NCBI RefSeq assembly: GCF_027579695.1
Contig: NC_083570.1
Span: 9,100,793-9,164,792, forward strand
From: Neoarius graeffei
Taxonomy: Eukaryota; Chordata; Actinopteri; Siluriformes; Ariidae
Reading direction: 5' to 3'
Length of the DNA stretch: 64,000 nucleotides
Shown: in pieces, positions 20,603 to 30,900 of the stretch
Numbering within the stretch: the stretch's first letter is position 1
Layout of the letters: every line of letters begins with the position of its first letter
Notes under the pieces: model-generated
Told to the model about the DNA's origin: nothing
The model's database searches: none
What the model saw: only the letters and a program-made list of their open reading frames with translations
Made by a program: the position numbers and the translations under genes

Positions 20603-21595
20603 GGCTACATCCACACGACAACGGCAACGAGATGTTATTTAAAAATATATCGCGTCCAAATGGGCAACGATCAGTAAAATATCAGGTCCATATGGCAACG
20701 CAACGCTTGCTGAAAACGATGCAATACACATGCCACACCTCTAGGGGCGCTGTAAGACGGTCCCTTCAGAGACACCAGAAGAATAGAAGTAGTAAGGACG
20801 CATGCGCATAAACTATTATGCGCGAGACTTCATATTAGCCACAAAGTCAGGAAAATCTGTTCGTAAAATTACATTATAATGACCAAATACAATGAAAAGT
20901 ATTTTTCCAGTCTCACCTGTGAAAGGTAATCCCATGTGATCTCGTTTGGACGGTACAGTTAAACGCAGCTAATCTTTATTCTCCGCTTTGACCTATCCAA
21001 TATGGCGGCGAGGATGACGTATGATTCTACGCGGAAGGCGGCGTCTTTAATGGTCCGGAATAAATTGAATGCTACACGTTGATGGATTAATTTGTTGTTT
21101 CTCACCTGTGAAAGGTAATCCCATGTGATCCCGTTTGGACGGTACAGTTAAACGCAGCTAATCTTTATTCTCCGCTTTGACCTATCCAATATGGCGGCGA
21201 GGATGACGTATGATTCTACGCGGAAGGCGGTGTCTTTAATGGTCCGGAATAAATTGAATGCTACACGTTGATGGATTAATTTGTTGTTTCTCACCTGTGA
21301 AAGGTAATCCCATGTGATCTCGTTTGGATGGTACAGTTAAACGCAGCTAATCTTTATTTTCTGCATTGACCTATCCAATATGGCGGTGAGGATGACGTAT
21401 GATTCTACGCGGAAGGCGGCGTCTTTAATGGTCCGCAATAAATTGAATGCTACACATTGATGGATTAATTTGCTCTTCTACGCCCTTTTTGAGGAATGTA
21501 TTGTAGGACTTACTGTAAACCAATATCTGAAGAGGTGAGATCGCTCCTTTTTTTCCCTATTTTTGCTGGCGGGATTGACTCTGCCCTAAGGGCAG

Positions 21596-21630
<35 letters not shown>

Positions 21631-21972
21631 TTGCACCATTACACAATAAATATTCACAGTGAAAATATTTTGTAAGCGCGGTTCATGAAACAAGTTATAG
21701 GATTTGTTGACAACTCGCATCGAGTTCGTTACACTTCTACCCGGCGTGAAGCACTCACAGTCATGTGGTTGTGACGTCATCGTAAACAAATCCGTTCTAC
21801 TCATCCAGACGACTTCACAACGGCAACGTTGCCAGATCTTTCCACTCTGGAACCCGTTCTCAAAAAGATTGTGTTTTGGGCACCCAAAACGCCGGTGCCA
21901 TGTGGACGCCAGGCCTAAATGATAAGCAATTGTATCGGAGTTACCTGAATCCGTTGCCGTGTGGACAGGGCC
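20603..21972. mobile_element. TIR element 2 inside PLE copy 1, carries 189-bp tandem repeats
   Basis: Starts GGCTACATCCACACGACAAC and ends with the inverted CGTTGCCGTGTGGACAGGGCC. Flanks are TAA and TGA, consistent with a 3-bp TWA-like duplication; copy 2 shows the empty site (GGTCTAAGACATC). The interior holds three 189-bp tandem units and a (TC)n run at 21596-21627. Probably a PIF/Harbinger-type non-autonomous element. Confidence 0.7.
20911..21477. repeat. Three tandem 189-bp units
   Basis: Units begin TCTCACCTGTGAAAGG at 20911, 21100 and 21289. They are nearly identical (a handful of substitutions, more in the third), each with CCAATATGGCGG and GATGACGTATGATTC. The repeat is private to the transposon at 20603-21972. 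Confidence 0.9.
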
Positions 21973-22079
21973 TGAGACATCATTTATCAGCCACCTACAA
22001 TGCAGTCCTTGGCACACTTCCCAGACAACTGAATGCACACCGAAACCCAGCTGTTTTCAGTGACTCACAGGAGGACAGA

Positions 22080-22589
22080 TGCCCCTTTTCCACCAAACCA
22101 GTTCCAGGGCTGGTTCGGGGCCAGTGCTTAGTTTGGAACCGGGTTTTCTGTTTCCACTGACAAAGAACTGGCTCTGGGGCCAGAAAAACCGGTTCCAGGC
22201 TAGCACCAACTCTCTGCTGGGCCAGAGGAAAGAACCGCTTATGTCAGCGGGGGGAGCGGAGTTGTTAAGACCAACAACAATAACAAGACCGCGAAAGATC
22301 GCCATTTTTAAGCGACGAGAAGCAGCAGCTGTACAAATGCGAAGTCAGCTATTATTATTATTATTGTTGTTGTTGTTGCTGCTGCTTCTTCCGTGTTGTT
22401 TTTGCTTTGATATTCGCGCCAAGGTTTATGCAAACGTAGCGACGTAACTGACGTATACAGCGACGTAATGACGTGTCTTCCCTTAGCACCGCGAGCTATG
22501 GAAAAGCAAACTGGTTCTCAGCTGGCTCGCAAGTTGAACGAGTTGTGAACCAGCACCAGCCCTGGAACTGATTTGGTGGAAAAGGGGTA
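22080..22589. mobile_element. TIR element 3 inside PLE copy 1
   Basis: TGCCCCTTTTCCACCAAA at the left and TTTGGTGGAAAAGGGGTA at the right form terminal inverted repeats. AGA at 22077-22079 and 22590-22592 is a 3-bp duplication. Copy 2 has the empty site GACAGAGAGAA. A (TTA)n/(TTG)n run lies near 22350-22378. Confidence 0.8.
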
Positions 22590-22878
22590 AGAGAGAACCA
22601 GCAATCCATTGATCACCCTAACAATTCTCGAGGTCGTTCACACCCAGCCCCCAGTGACCCACACCAATAGGATGACTCAACGACACCTTAGGATTGCTTT
22701 TCATCCATGAGAGGATAAATACCTGATACTCCCTATTAGTCAAACAGAACTGAAGAAGCCTTTCGGATGAGAGATGAAACGTCTTCAAGAATCTTCAAGC
22801 AAGTCCAGTTGCTCTCTTTTACCACCCACAGTTACTATGACCTGGATGACTGAGAATCTTCACAGACAATTTTTTCAT

Positions 22879-23311
22879 GTTTATTACATTTGTTACATAC
22901 TGAGCAATTTAAATCAGTCCATTGGTTTTGAGATGTTTGCTTGGTCTTCTGTGCACTGTATTAGTTCACAGTTGTGCAGATTTTACATTTCACTCCCTTG
23001 CACTTTTTTCAGTTGGTACAAGTGTTGGTTTACATTTTAAAATATTGACCATGGAGATTTTGCTGTCTGCTTAAACCACTTGATGTGAGGTTTGTTCTGA
23101 TATTTTCTAAATCACTCTTGTTAAAGCATGTCATTTGCTTTATATGTTAATAAAATGTTAAACTAATCTCTGGTTTCTTCCGGTTTCAGTCCAGATGCTT
23201 TCAAACTGGCAGTGCCGGGAGTTCGGATAAAAATCATGATAAATATCGATATCGTTCAATATGGGAAAATAAATCGTGATAACTTTTTTTTTGCCATATC
23301 GCCCAGCCCTA
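22879..23311. mobile_element. Terminal fragment of a hAT element
   Basis: Ends GCCATATCGCCCAGCCCT at 23310, the reverse of the CAGGGCTGGGCGATATGG terminus of a common fish hAT. The stretch near 23000-23090 resembles 17330-17420 downstream of the ZBED-type transposase (GACCATGGAGATTT, TGCTGTCTGC). So this may be the 3' end of that same hAT, pushed away by the Tc1 and Penelope insertions, or of a second copy. Confidence 0.55.
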
Positions 23312-23842
23312 TAACAAACTGAAATGAATCTCCTGAAAGGCAGAAGAAAGAAATCTGCTAGTAGTGTTAACACAAGACTTTAATCCCAGTCAGTGCAGGG
23401 TTCAAACCCCATCCACCAGAAATATCATTAAAATCAAAGGGAAAGGCAGAGACGAGGCGAGATCATCAACAGGAGATCTATCCAGAATAAACACAGCTCA
23501 CAACTGAGAAAATTTACTTACACACTGGAAGGGTTCACAGTGACTCAAGGATCCATGTGGATTTTATGAGAATAAACAGGAAATGAGTGGAGAAAGTGAA
23601 GTTATTCAAAATGTGTGTAAAGGCGCCCTCTGGTGGTTGGGAGGAGAAATGTCCAGGTTAAATATAACAGTGTTCATGGACATGTCTGTTTCATTTTTAT
23701 TTGTGAACACACGACACAAGTCTAAAATATTTTCACTTGCTGACCAATCAGAATAGAGAACTGTAACAGATTTTTTTGCTTTATTTGATTGAAAATGAAA
23801 AGGATTTAAAAAAAAGTTTTTCCAACAATCATGTTGAGAATC
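23312..23842. repeat. 3' flank of the TRIM gene, duplicated at 51400-52087
   Basis: From about 23605 (AAAGGCGCCCTCTGGTG) to 23815 this resembles 51415-51480 and 51850-52080, including GACCAATCAGAATAGAGA and TTTATTTGATTGAAAATGAA. It is part of a diverged duplication of the TRIM 3' region. No gene within. Confidence 0.65.
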
Positions 23843-24211
23843 GGGCAGCATGGTGGTGTAGTGGTTAGTGCTGTCGCCTCACAGCAAGAAGGTCCGGGTT
23901 CGAGCCCCGTGGCCGGCGTGGGCCTTTCTGTGTGGAGTTTGCATGTTCTCCCCGTGTCCGCGTGGGTTTCCTCCAGGTGCTCCGGTTTCCCCATAGTCCA
24001 AAGACATGCAGGTTAGGTTAACTGGTGACTCTAAATTGACTGTACCGTAGGTGTGAATGTGAGTGTGAATGGTTGTCTATGTGTCAGCCCTGTGATGAGC
24101 GGGCGACTTGTCCAGGGTGTACCCTGCCTTTCGCCCATAGTCAGCTGGGATAGGCTCCAGCTTGCCTGCGACCCTGTAGAAGGATAAAGCGGCTAGAGAT
24201 AATGAGATGAG
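23843..24211 (+). repeat. V-SINE copy 3 with 12-bp TSD
   Basis: Full-length V-SINE from GGGCAGCATGG to AATGAGATGAG, flanked by ATGTTGAGAATC at 23831-23842 and 24212-24223. Confidence 0.92.
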
Positions 24212-24529
24212 ATGTTGAGAATCTAAATCAGCAGTCAAAGCACAGACAGATCCAGTTCACAGAGACAGATTTATCATTATTCACACAGACAATATATGAC
24301 AACATTAAAAGAGATGTTTTTTGGAGGAAAAAGTCAGTTGTTTACAGTGATTTTCACAAACACATATTTAAGACACTGTAGTTATTTCCCACAGATTAAA
24401 TAATCTAAAAATATCCATCCAAAGTGGAGAAAAACCCCGTTGCATATCAATACAGCGGCTTGCTGACATCCTGACCTCAGTATTAAAAGCTTCTGTCTGA
24501 AAATGAGTTCAGCACAGAAACTCCATCAC

Positions 24530-25275
24530 TGGGGGAAACTTTATTCTCCTGTGCTCTTATCTTTTATTCTGCAAAGCTTTGATTGTAATATTTGAATAAA
24601 AATCCCAAACTCACGAATAAACCTACAACAGGCTCTAACTCGTTTCATGGACATTCCACAACATTACAAGTAGATATAAATGGATAAAGAGTATGATGTG
24701 TCATTTTGTACACTGACAAATACAACACCAATTCCAAAAAAGTTGGGACACTGTGTAAACTGGAAATAAAAAGAGAATGAGATCATTTGCAAATCATAGA
24801 AACCCAACATTTCATTGAAAATAGTACAAAGACAACATTTCAAATGTTGAAACTAAGAAATGTTATTGTTTTTTGAAAAATATACACTCATTTTGAATTT
24901 GATGTCAGCAAAACGGTTCAAGAACTTTCAAGAAAGGACAGGGGCATGTTTACTACTGTGTTGCATCACCTCTACTTTTAACAATGCTCTGTAAATTTTT
25001 GGGAACTGAGGAGACCAATTGCTGTAGTTTTGAAAGAGAAATTTTGTCCCATTCTTACCTGATATACACTTTCAGCTGCTCAAAAGTTCGGGTCTCCTTT
25101 GTCATATTTTGTGCTTCATAATGCACCAAATGTTTTAAATAGGGAGACAGGTCTGGATTGCAGCAGGCCAGTTTAGCACCTTCATCACTGGGGGAAACTT
25201 TATTCTCCTGTGCTCTTATCTTTAATTCTGCAAAGCTTTGATTGTAATATTTGAATAAAAATCCCAAACTCACAG
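24530..25275. repeat. 88-bp direct repeats around a Tc1/mariner-like fragment
   Basis: ACTGGGGGAAACTTTATTCT... at 24530-24617 recurs almost identically at 25188-25275. Between them, 24722-25187 is a transposon fragment starting CAACACCAATTCCAAAAAAG. Its minus strand encodes CNPDLSPY, FEQLKVYIRQEWDKISLS and VSSVPKNL, a Tc1/mariner-type transposase C terminus. Other copies lie at 36880-37300 (minus) and 61372-61852 (plus). The duplicate at 54241 onward lacks this block. Confidence 0.7.
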
Positions 25276-25382
25276 AGAAACCTGAATTAATAAGGTTCTA
25301 TCTGGGGGCCAATCATCATCCAGGCTGAATATGGGATGAACACGACATTGGCAGCCTGAACCAATCATGTACTGTATGTTCC

Positions 25383-25741
25383 ATCCATCCATCCATCCAT
25401 CCATCCATTATATGTAGCCGCTTATCCTGTTCTACAGGGTCGCAGGCAAGCTGGAGCCTATCCCAGCTGACTATGGGTGAGAGGCAGGGTTCACCCTGGA
25501 CAAGTCGCCAGATTATCACAGGGCTGACACAGAGACAACTAACCATTCACACCTACGGTCAATTTAGAGCCACCAGTTAACCTAACCTGCATGTCTTTGG
25601 ACTGTGGGGGAAACCAGAGCGCCCGGAGGAAACCCACGTGGACATGGGGAGAACATGCAAACTCCACACAGAAAGGCCCTCGCCGGTTGCGAATCCAGGA
25701 CCTTCTTGCTGTGAGGCAACAGTGCTAACCTCTACACCACT
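25383..25741 (-). repeat. V-SINE copy 4, antisense
   Basis: Reverse V-SINE preceded by (CATC)n at 25383-25407, with the core and tRNA-like head readable on the minus strand. It replaces sequence present at 54400-54570 in the duplicate, so its insertion seems to have gone with a small deletion. Confidence 0.88.
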
Positions 25742-26039
25742 GTCTGTTCTGGCTTTATTACTGTTTATTAGTTATTTAATGAGATGCTGCTTAATATGAA
25801 ACAAACAGAACTTTAGAATGCGAAGGTCATGAGATCATTTTCTTTTTACATTTGACGAGTTTCTTGTCTGACAGTTAATTTTTAACATTTCCTTTTTAAT
25901 TATTTTAAATTATTCAAATGTTTTCATTGAAATAATAAAATGAGTGTTTTTTGTGCAGCTGGATTGTGTTCTAGTGAAACAGACGACTGAGCAACAACGT
26001 GGCAACGTGCAGGAATTTTACAGAAAGCACTACACACTT

Positions 26040-26578
26040 TTATTCTGGATCACACAATCTCACTGTAGAACCAGGAGACCAGTAGGGTCCAAACCCAGCA
26101 TATAGAGGCTGAGTGAATGTGGTGTGGACTCTGTGGAGGAGCTTCATCGTGTCAGAGACGCTGTAGAAGGACAGAGTTCCTGCACTGTGATCCACATACA
26201 CTCCTATTCTGGAGGCTGATGGAACTCTGAGATCAGTCTTAATGTTGTTGTGACAGAAAGAGAGAGAAGAAGAAGAAGAACACCGCAGACTCCAGGACTG
26301 ATTGTTGAGTCCAAACATACACTCATTACCCCGTCCTTTCCTGCTGATGTTTTTATATGAGACTGATATGGACACACCACCAGCACGGCTCCACTCCACC
26401 TCCCAGTAACAGCGTCCACACACACTCTCCTTACACAACACCTGACACCAGTAATCAAATCTCTCTGGATGATCAGAGTAACTCTGCTCTCTCTCACTGA
26501 CTCTCACCGCTCTGTTCTTCTCAGACAGAATGAGGCGACGATGTGCCGTGTTGGGATCCAGAGTCAGATAACAGAAAT
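26040..26578 (-). CDS. TRIM exon 6: PRY-SPRY (B30.2) domain
   Basis: Acceptor TTTTATTTTAG precedes 26578; the first two bases complete a Tyr codon begun in exon 5. It encodes the complete B30.2 ligand-binding domain (RFDYWCQVLC, GRCYWEVEW, SVSYKNISRKG, FGLNNQSWSL, RIGVYVDHSAGTLSFYSV, FGPYWSPGSTVRLC) and stops at TAA 26040-26042. No frameshift seen. Confidence 0.9.
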
Positions 26579-26652
26579 CTAAAATAAAAGAGAAAAACAA
26601 ACTGAACAATGTGAACATGTTGGGTTTAATTCACATAATATATTTAAGTGAA

Positions 26653-26704
<52 letters not shown>

Positions 26705-27513
26705 GATGTACATTTCAGAAACTCTTCTCTGCTCTGTGGTTCTGGTCCTGAAATGATCTGAACTGCTGCAGCTGTGGAGAGAAAAATGGAAACATGAGTT
26801 TGTGTAAAAGATGGAAAGAGTTTAAAGTGATCCAGTCAGTTTATTCATTTTAAATCAGTGTTTTAGTTCAAAGTGTCGGGTGAATAAAGTGTCTGCAGAA
26901 AAGAAAGCAGGAGCATCGCTAAGAAATAACACATCACTGTGTTTCTCCAGCAGGAACAGCTCCTCTTACCATGTGGAGGGATTTTGTTGAATTCCTCCTC
27001 ACAGAATTCCTCGAGTCTCTTTTTCAGATCTGAGAGAGAATTCCTCACTCCATCAAATGAGAGATGTTGATGGACAGTGACGCTGGATGTCTGAAAATTT
27101 GGTCTGCAAAATGGAGGAGAGCGACGTCCAGAAGCTAAAATCTACAGAAAGCAAATGAAATGTAAAACCCACTTGTGATGTCAGACAGGGACATTTATTG
27201 TTCCCTTAATGAGAGGTGTTTTAGAGAGTGTGTGAGGAACAGCTGGCTCTGTAGATCAGACAGTGAGTGTTACCTGGAGGAAATGGATGTGATCGTGTGT
27301 GTGTGAAAGCTGCTCCAGCTCAGTGACTCTCCTCTGAAGATCAGCAATCTCCTGCTCCAGTTGCTCCAGGAGTCGTTCAGCTCGACTCAGTTCAGCCTTC
27401 TCCTGATCTCTGATCAGCTCCGTCACCTCCCAGCGCTTTTTCTCCATGGAGCTGATCAGCTCAGTAAAGATCCTCTCACTGTCCTCCACTGCTGTCTGTG
27501 CACTGAGCTGTTC

Positions 27514-27569
<56 letters not shown>

Positions 27570-27875
27570 GATTTAAAGCTCATCTATCATTCCCTCTCTT
27601 ACTGGGACTGTAAATGCCTCGTTGTCCATGTTGTGTGTGTTTCTAGGAGCAGCTCTGTCTCTGCTCACTGCTCACCTTTATAGTGTTCACAGCCTGTTTC
27701 AGCTCCTGCACCTTCTTCTGCTTCTCCTGGATTCTCTGCTGGGATTTCATCTGCTCCTCCTTTAACTCACTCTGAGGACAAATAAAATACATTCAGCTTT
27801 TTATACAGTACGAGCGAACTGGTTCCATATTAATGTCAGTTCAAAGTACATTCGTGCTTCACTCTGAAGGTTATG

Positions 27876-27942
<67 letters not shown>

Positions 27943-30900
27943 GGAGAGAGAGAGAGAAATGTTCACTAACTGATCTGGGCTGGGTTTCCTGAAAGCCTCT
28001 TAAGGCCAAGAGAGTTTTAAATGACCTCTTAAGATCCATCATCAAGCTAATGTGGTTTTCCCGAACAACATCGTAGCACAAGTCGTCCTTTAGTTTGCTC
28101 GGAATTTACGAGAGACCCGGAGCACTCGTTCATAACAAAGAGCGACTCGTTCGCTGCCAAATCCACAGAATGCGCATGCGGCTCTGATGGACTCTCACAG
28201 TCAGCGGGCGAAACTGGTGTTGAATCTGCTGATGGTTTTCAATTAGTTTTCTTGTACATTGCAAGTACATCGAGTTAATTATCAGAGGTGGACAGTAACG
28301 AAATACATTTACTTGAGTTCTGTACTTCAAGCATATACACAGAGCCATGGCCTCACTTTCGTTTATAAATGCCTTGAGACCTCAAGAATGGCACAGGAAT
28401 AGTTTTAAGCATCAACAATAAATCTAATATTGTAATTTTTACGATTAAAGTGATTTATATAGGTAGCTTTCTGAGTGAATGACCTTGAAGTCCGTAACGT
28501 CACAGCAGGAATTCTATCGGTCTCATTGCCATTTCCGCTATTCTAAAACATAGAGCTGACTGCAACTCCGATCCTCCATTTTGAGCTAATTTATCACCAT
28601 CCCACATAAATGTGTTTTTGGCCGGTGCAGCAACACGACAGAAGGTGGATTTACGTTGCATTCATGGCCCAAGAATGTTCAAACTGCAAAGATTTGGACG
28701 CATTTTGCGAGAAGTTCACAGGCACATTGGGCGCCTATGAAGTGGTCTCTCCTCTGCTCTGCACATTTTACTGAAGACTCGTACGAAACCTCTGATTGGA
28801 GGAGCGTTGGCTATAAGTCCGTATTGAAAGAGGGTGCAGTATCAACGATTAAAGAAAAGGAAAACTACAAGAAAAGGAAAGTATTTATGGTTGGAATTTA
28901 TCTTTGGAACACCACCAGTGAAGTGTAATGCAGCGTTAGTACTGTGTTCTGATCTTTTCGACCACAGTGACTTTTCAAACTTTGGTGCCTTCAGTAGTGG
29001 TTTTGCTTCGAGGTTGTTTTTAATACCTGGATCTGTACCATCAAGACGATCGACCAGCAGCTCACAAGCTGTAAGTAAAACATAAACTTTTTGTTCGAAG
29101 GTTTTTGTTACAAAATAGCATGTTCATATTTTCCACATTAGCATGAATGACATGGTCACAAGCTAGGCTATTACACTCATAGGCTATCTATGACCACACT
29201 AGCTCGCTAGCTTCTACCCAGAGACATAACTTGTTTAATCTACAGTCTTTTATCCTAAGATAAGCATTAAACCATGAATTCTAATGAAAGCAACCATATC
29301 TTATGTAGTGTAGCATAGTCTAATAGTGCACAGACATTGTTCTAGTCTAAACAGAGGAAACCAAGAACGGCTGTATCTCCGAAGACATTATGTGCAACAG
29401 TTTCCTGAGTTTTAGCTTTCAAGTTGACTGTGAACAACTGAGGCTAGAAAAACCGTAGACCCTCGACAATTCCCATATGAAAAGGATATAGTAAAATCCT
29501 AAACAACTTTTACATGTTTTATATGGACAGAACGTATATGAATTTACCACTGTCTTAAAAGAAAATCCTTGTATGCCATGTATGATTTACTCCTGAAAGT
29601 GGCCCCTTTTGGTGTTTCCTCATACATAGTTATTTGCTGAAACGAGTGTAAATTAAGTAAAAATTTTGTATTGCATTAACAGATAACGTGTATGGCAAAT
29701 TACTTTCTTTTCATATAATGTTTATAGGTCTTTTAGTGTCAAATGTATGTCTTTTATATTAGAAGTCATAGAAATATACAGGTTGTTGTCTGAATTGTGA
29801 ATGCATCATAAAGGTATAATATGTTGGCTTTCTATGTTTTTTATATGTTAACCTACTATTATTAGGTAAAACTAGTATAATTAAAGCACAAATTGTGCAT
29901 GGCATTAACAGAAAACGTGTATGACAAAATATTTTCTTTATATGCTTCATATAATGTTTATAGTTCTTAATTCTATTTTTTAGATTCAAATATATATGTC
30001 TTTTATATTAAAATTAATACAAATAAATATGTTTTGGTTTGAATTGTAGATGTATCATAAAGGTGTTATATATTGGCTTTCTAACTTTTTTATATGTCAA
30101 CTTTCTATTAATATAAAAAAACCCTGATTATTTATAAAACTTTTATAGGTTAGTCTAGGTTTTTTATATGAAAATCAATTTCCCTCAATGTAAGTAAAAC
30201 ACACTTTTTTGCAATGAATTGTTGAAGGTTTATCTATGTTTTTTATATTTCAACCAAATATTGTTAATGTAAGAAAAACACAGAATTTTTCCATGAAATA
30301 ACCAGTTTATTCAACAGAACAATATATAAAAAAGAAAAAGAGCAGACTTGGGTTGGATTACGGTAATAATGAACAAAATAAAAAATAAATGCTTAGAAAA
30401 ACCCTTTAAACATAAAAAATATACATAAACATAAAAAATATCCAAAATTCTGCCATACTAAGTAACATAAATCATGCCCTCCCTCCACATTTAAAGTGTA
30501 AGTTCACTATTTTTTATATAAAGCCCTGTTTTTAGGTAGTCTGGGATGAAATAAGGTGGTTCTGAACAAAATTTGAACATTTGCTGCTGAGCCGAGCCCT
30601 TACATCGATTCCAATGGGCACTCGAACAATCACTCCTAAAATGGCATTAAACTTTCGTTCACAAAGACATGAAACTTACCTTTGTGGTCAGTGGTGGACA
30701 GCCATAAAATGACTCAAAAATCACTGCAAAATATAATTTCTAATAGTGTTTGTCAGACATATTCTTCTGTTTAATAGTAGACATCCGGCCAGTACACAGA
30801 AACCTAAACAGAAGAATATGTCTGGCAAATACTGATATAAATCATATTAATAAAAACTCATTGCTGTAAATGATGAAATTAATGACTTGTTAATTGTGTA

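Larger units (their letters stand above)
19029..22865 (+). mobile_element. Penelope-like element copy 1, with inverted end and three insertions
   Basis: A truncated Penelope-like retroelement flanked by ACAATTTTTTCAT at 19016-19028 and 22866-22878 (13-bp target duplication). It starts with about 240 bp that are the inverted copy of its own 3' end (19029-19275 against 22590-22835). Coding starts near 19277 (LEHKLGVIRALQHRAQN) and runs through a GIY-YIG endonuclease (SYIGETKQPLHRRM). The RT core is missing. Three small transposons at 19767-20457, 20603-21972 and 22080-22589 break the frame; removing them matches copy 2 at 52701-54048. Inverted and truncated ends are known in Penelope elements. 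Confidence 0.85.

Noticed and set aside
20911..21477. CRISPR-like array
   Set aside because: Three 189-bp units without short repeat-spacer structure, in a vertebrate transposon.
21586..22038. 150-codon minus-strand frame as a gene
   Set aside because: It crosses a (TC)n run and the junction between a MITE and the Penelope element, so it is a chance frame.
27256..27567. Open frames running through (CA)n/(GT)n tracts
   Set aside because: The Cys-Val or His-Thr repeats come from microsatellites; only the TRIM exon part downstream is real coding sequence.
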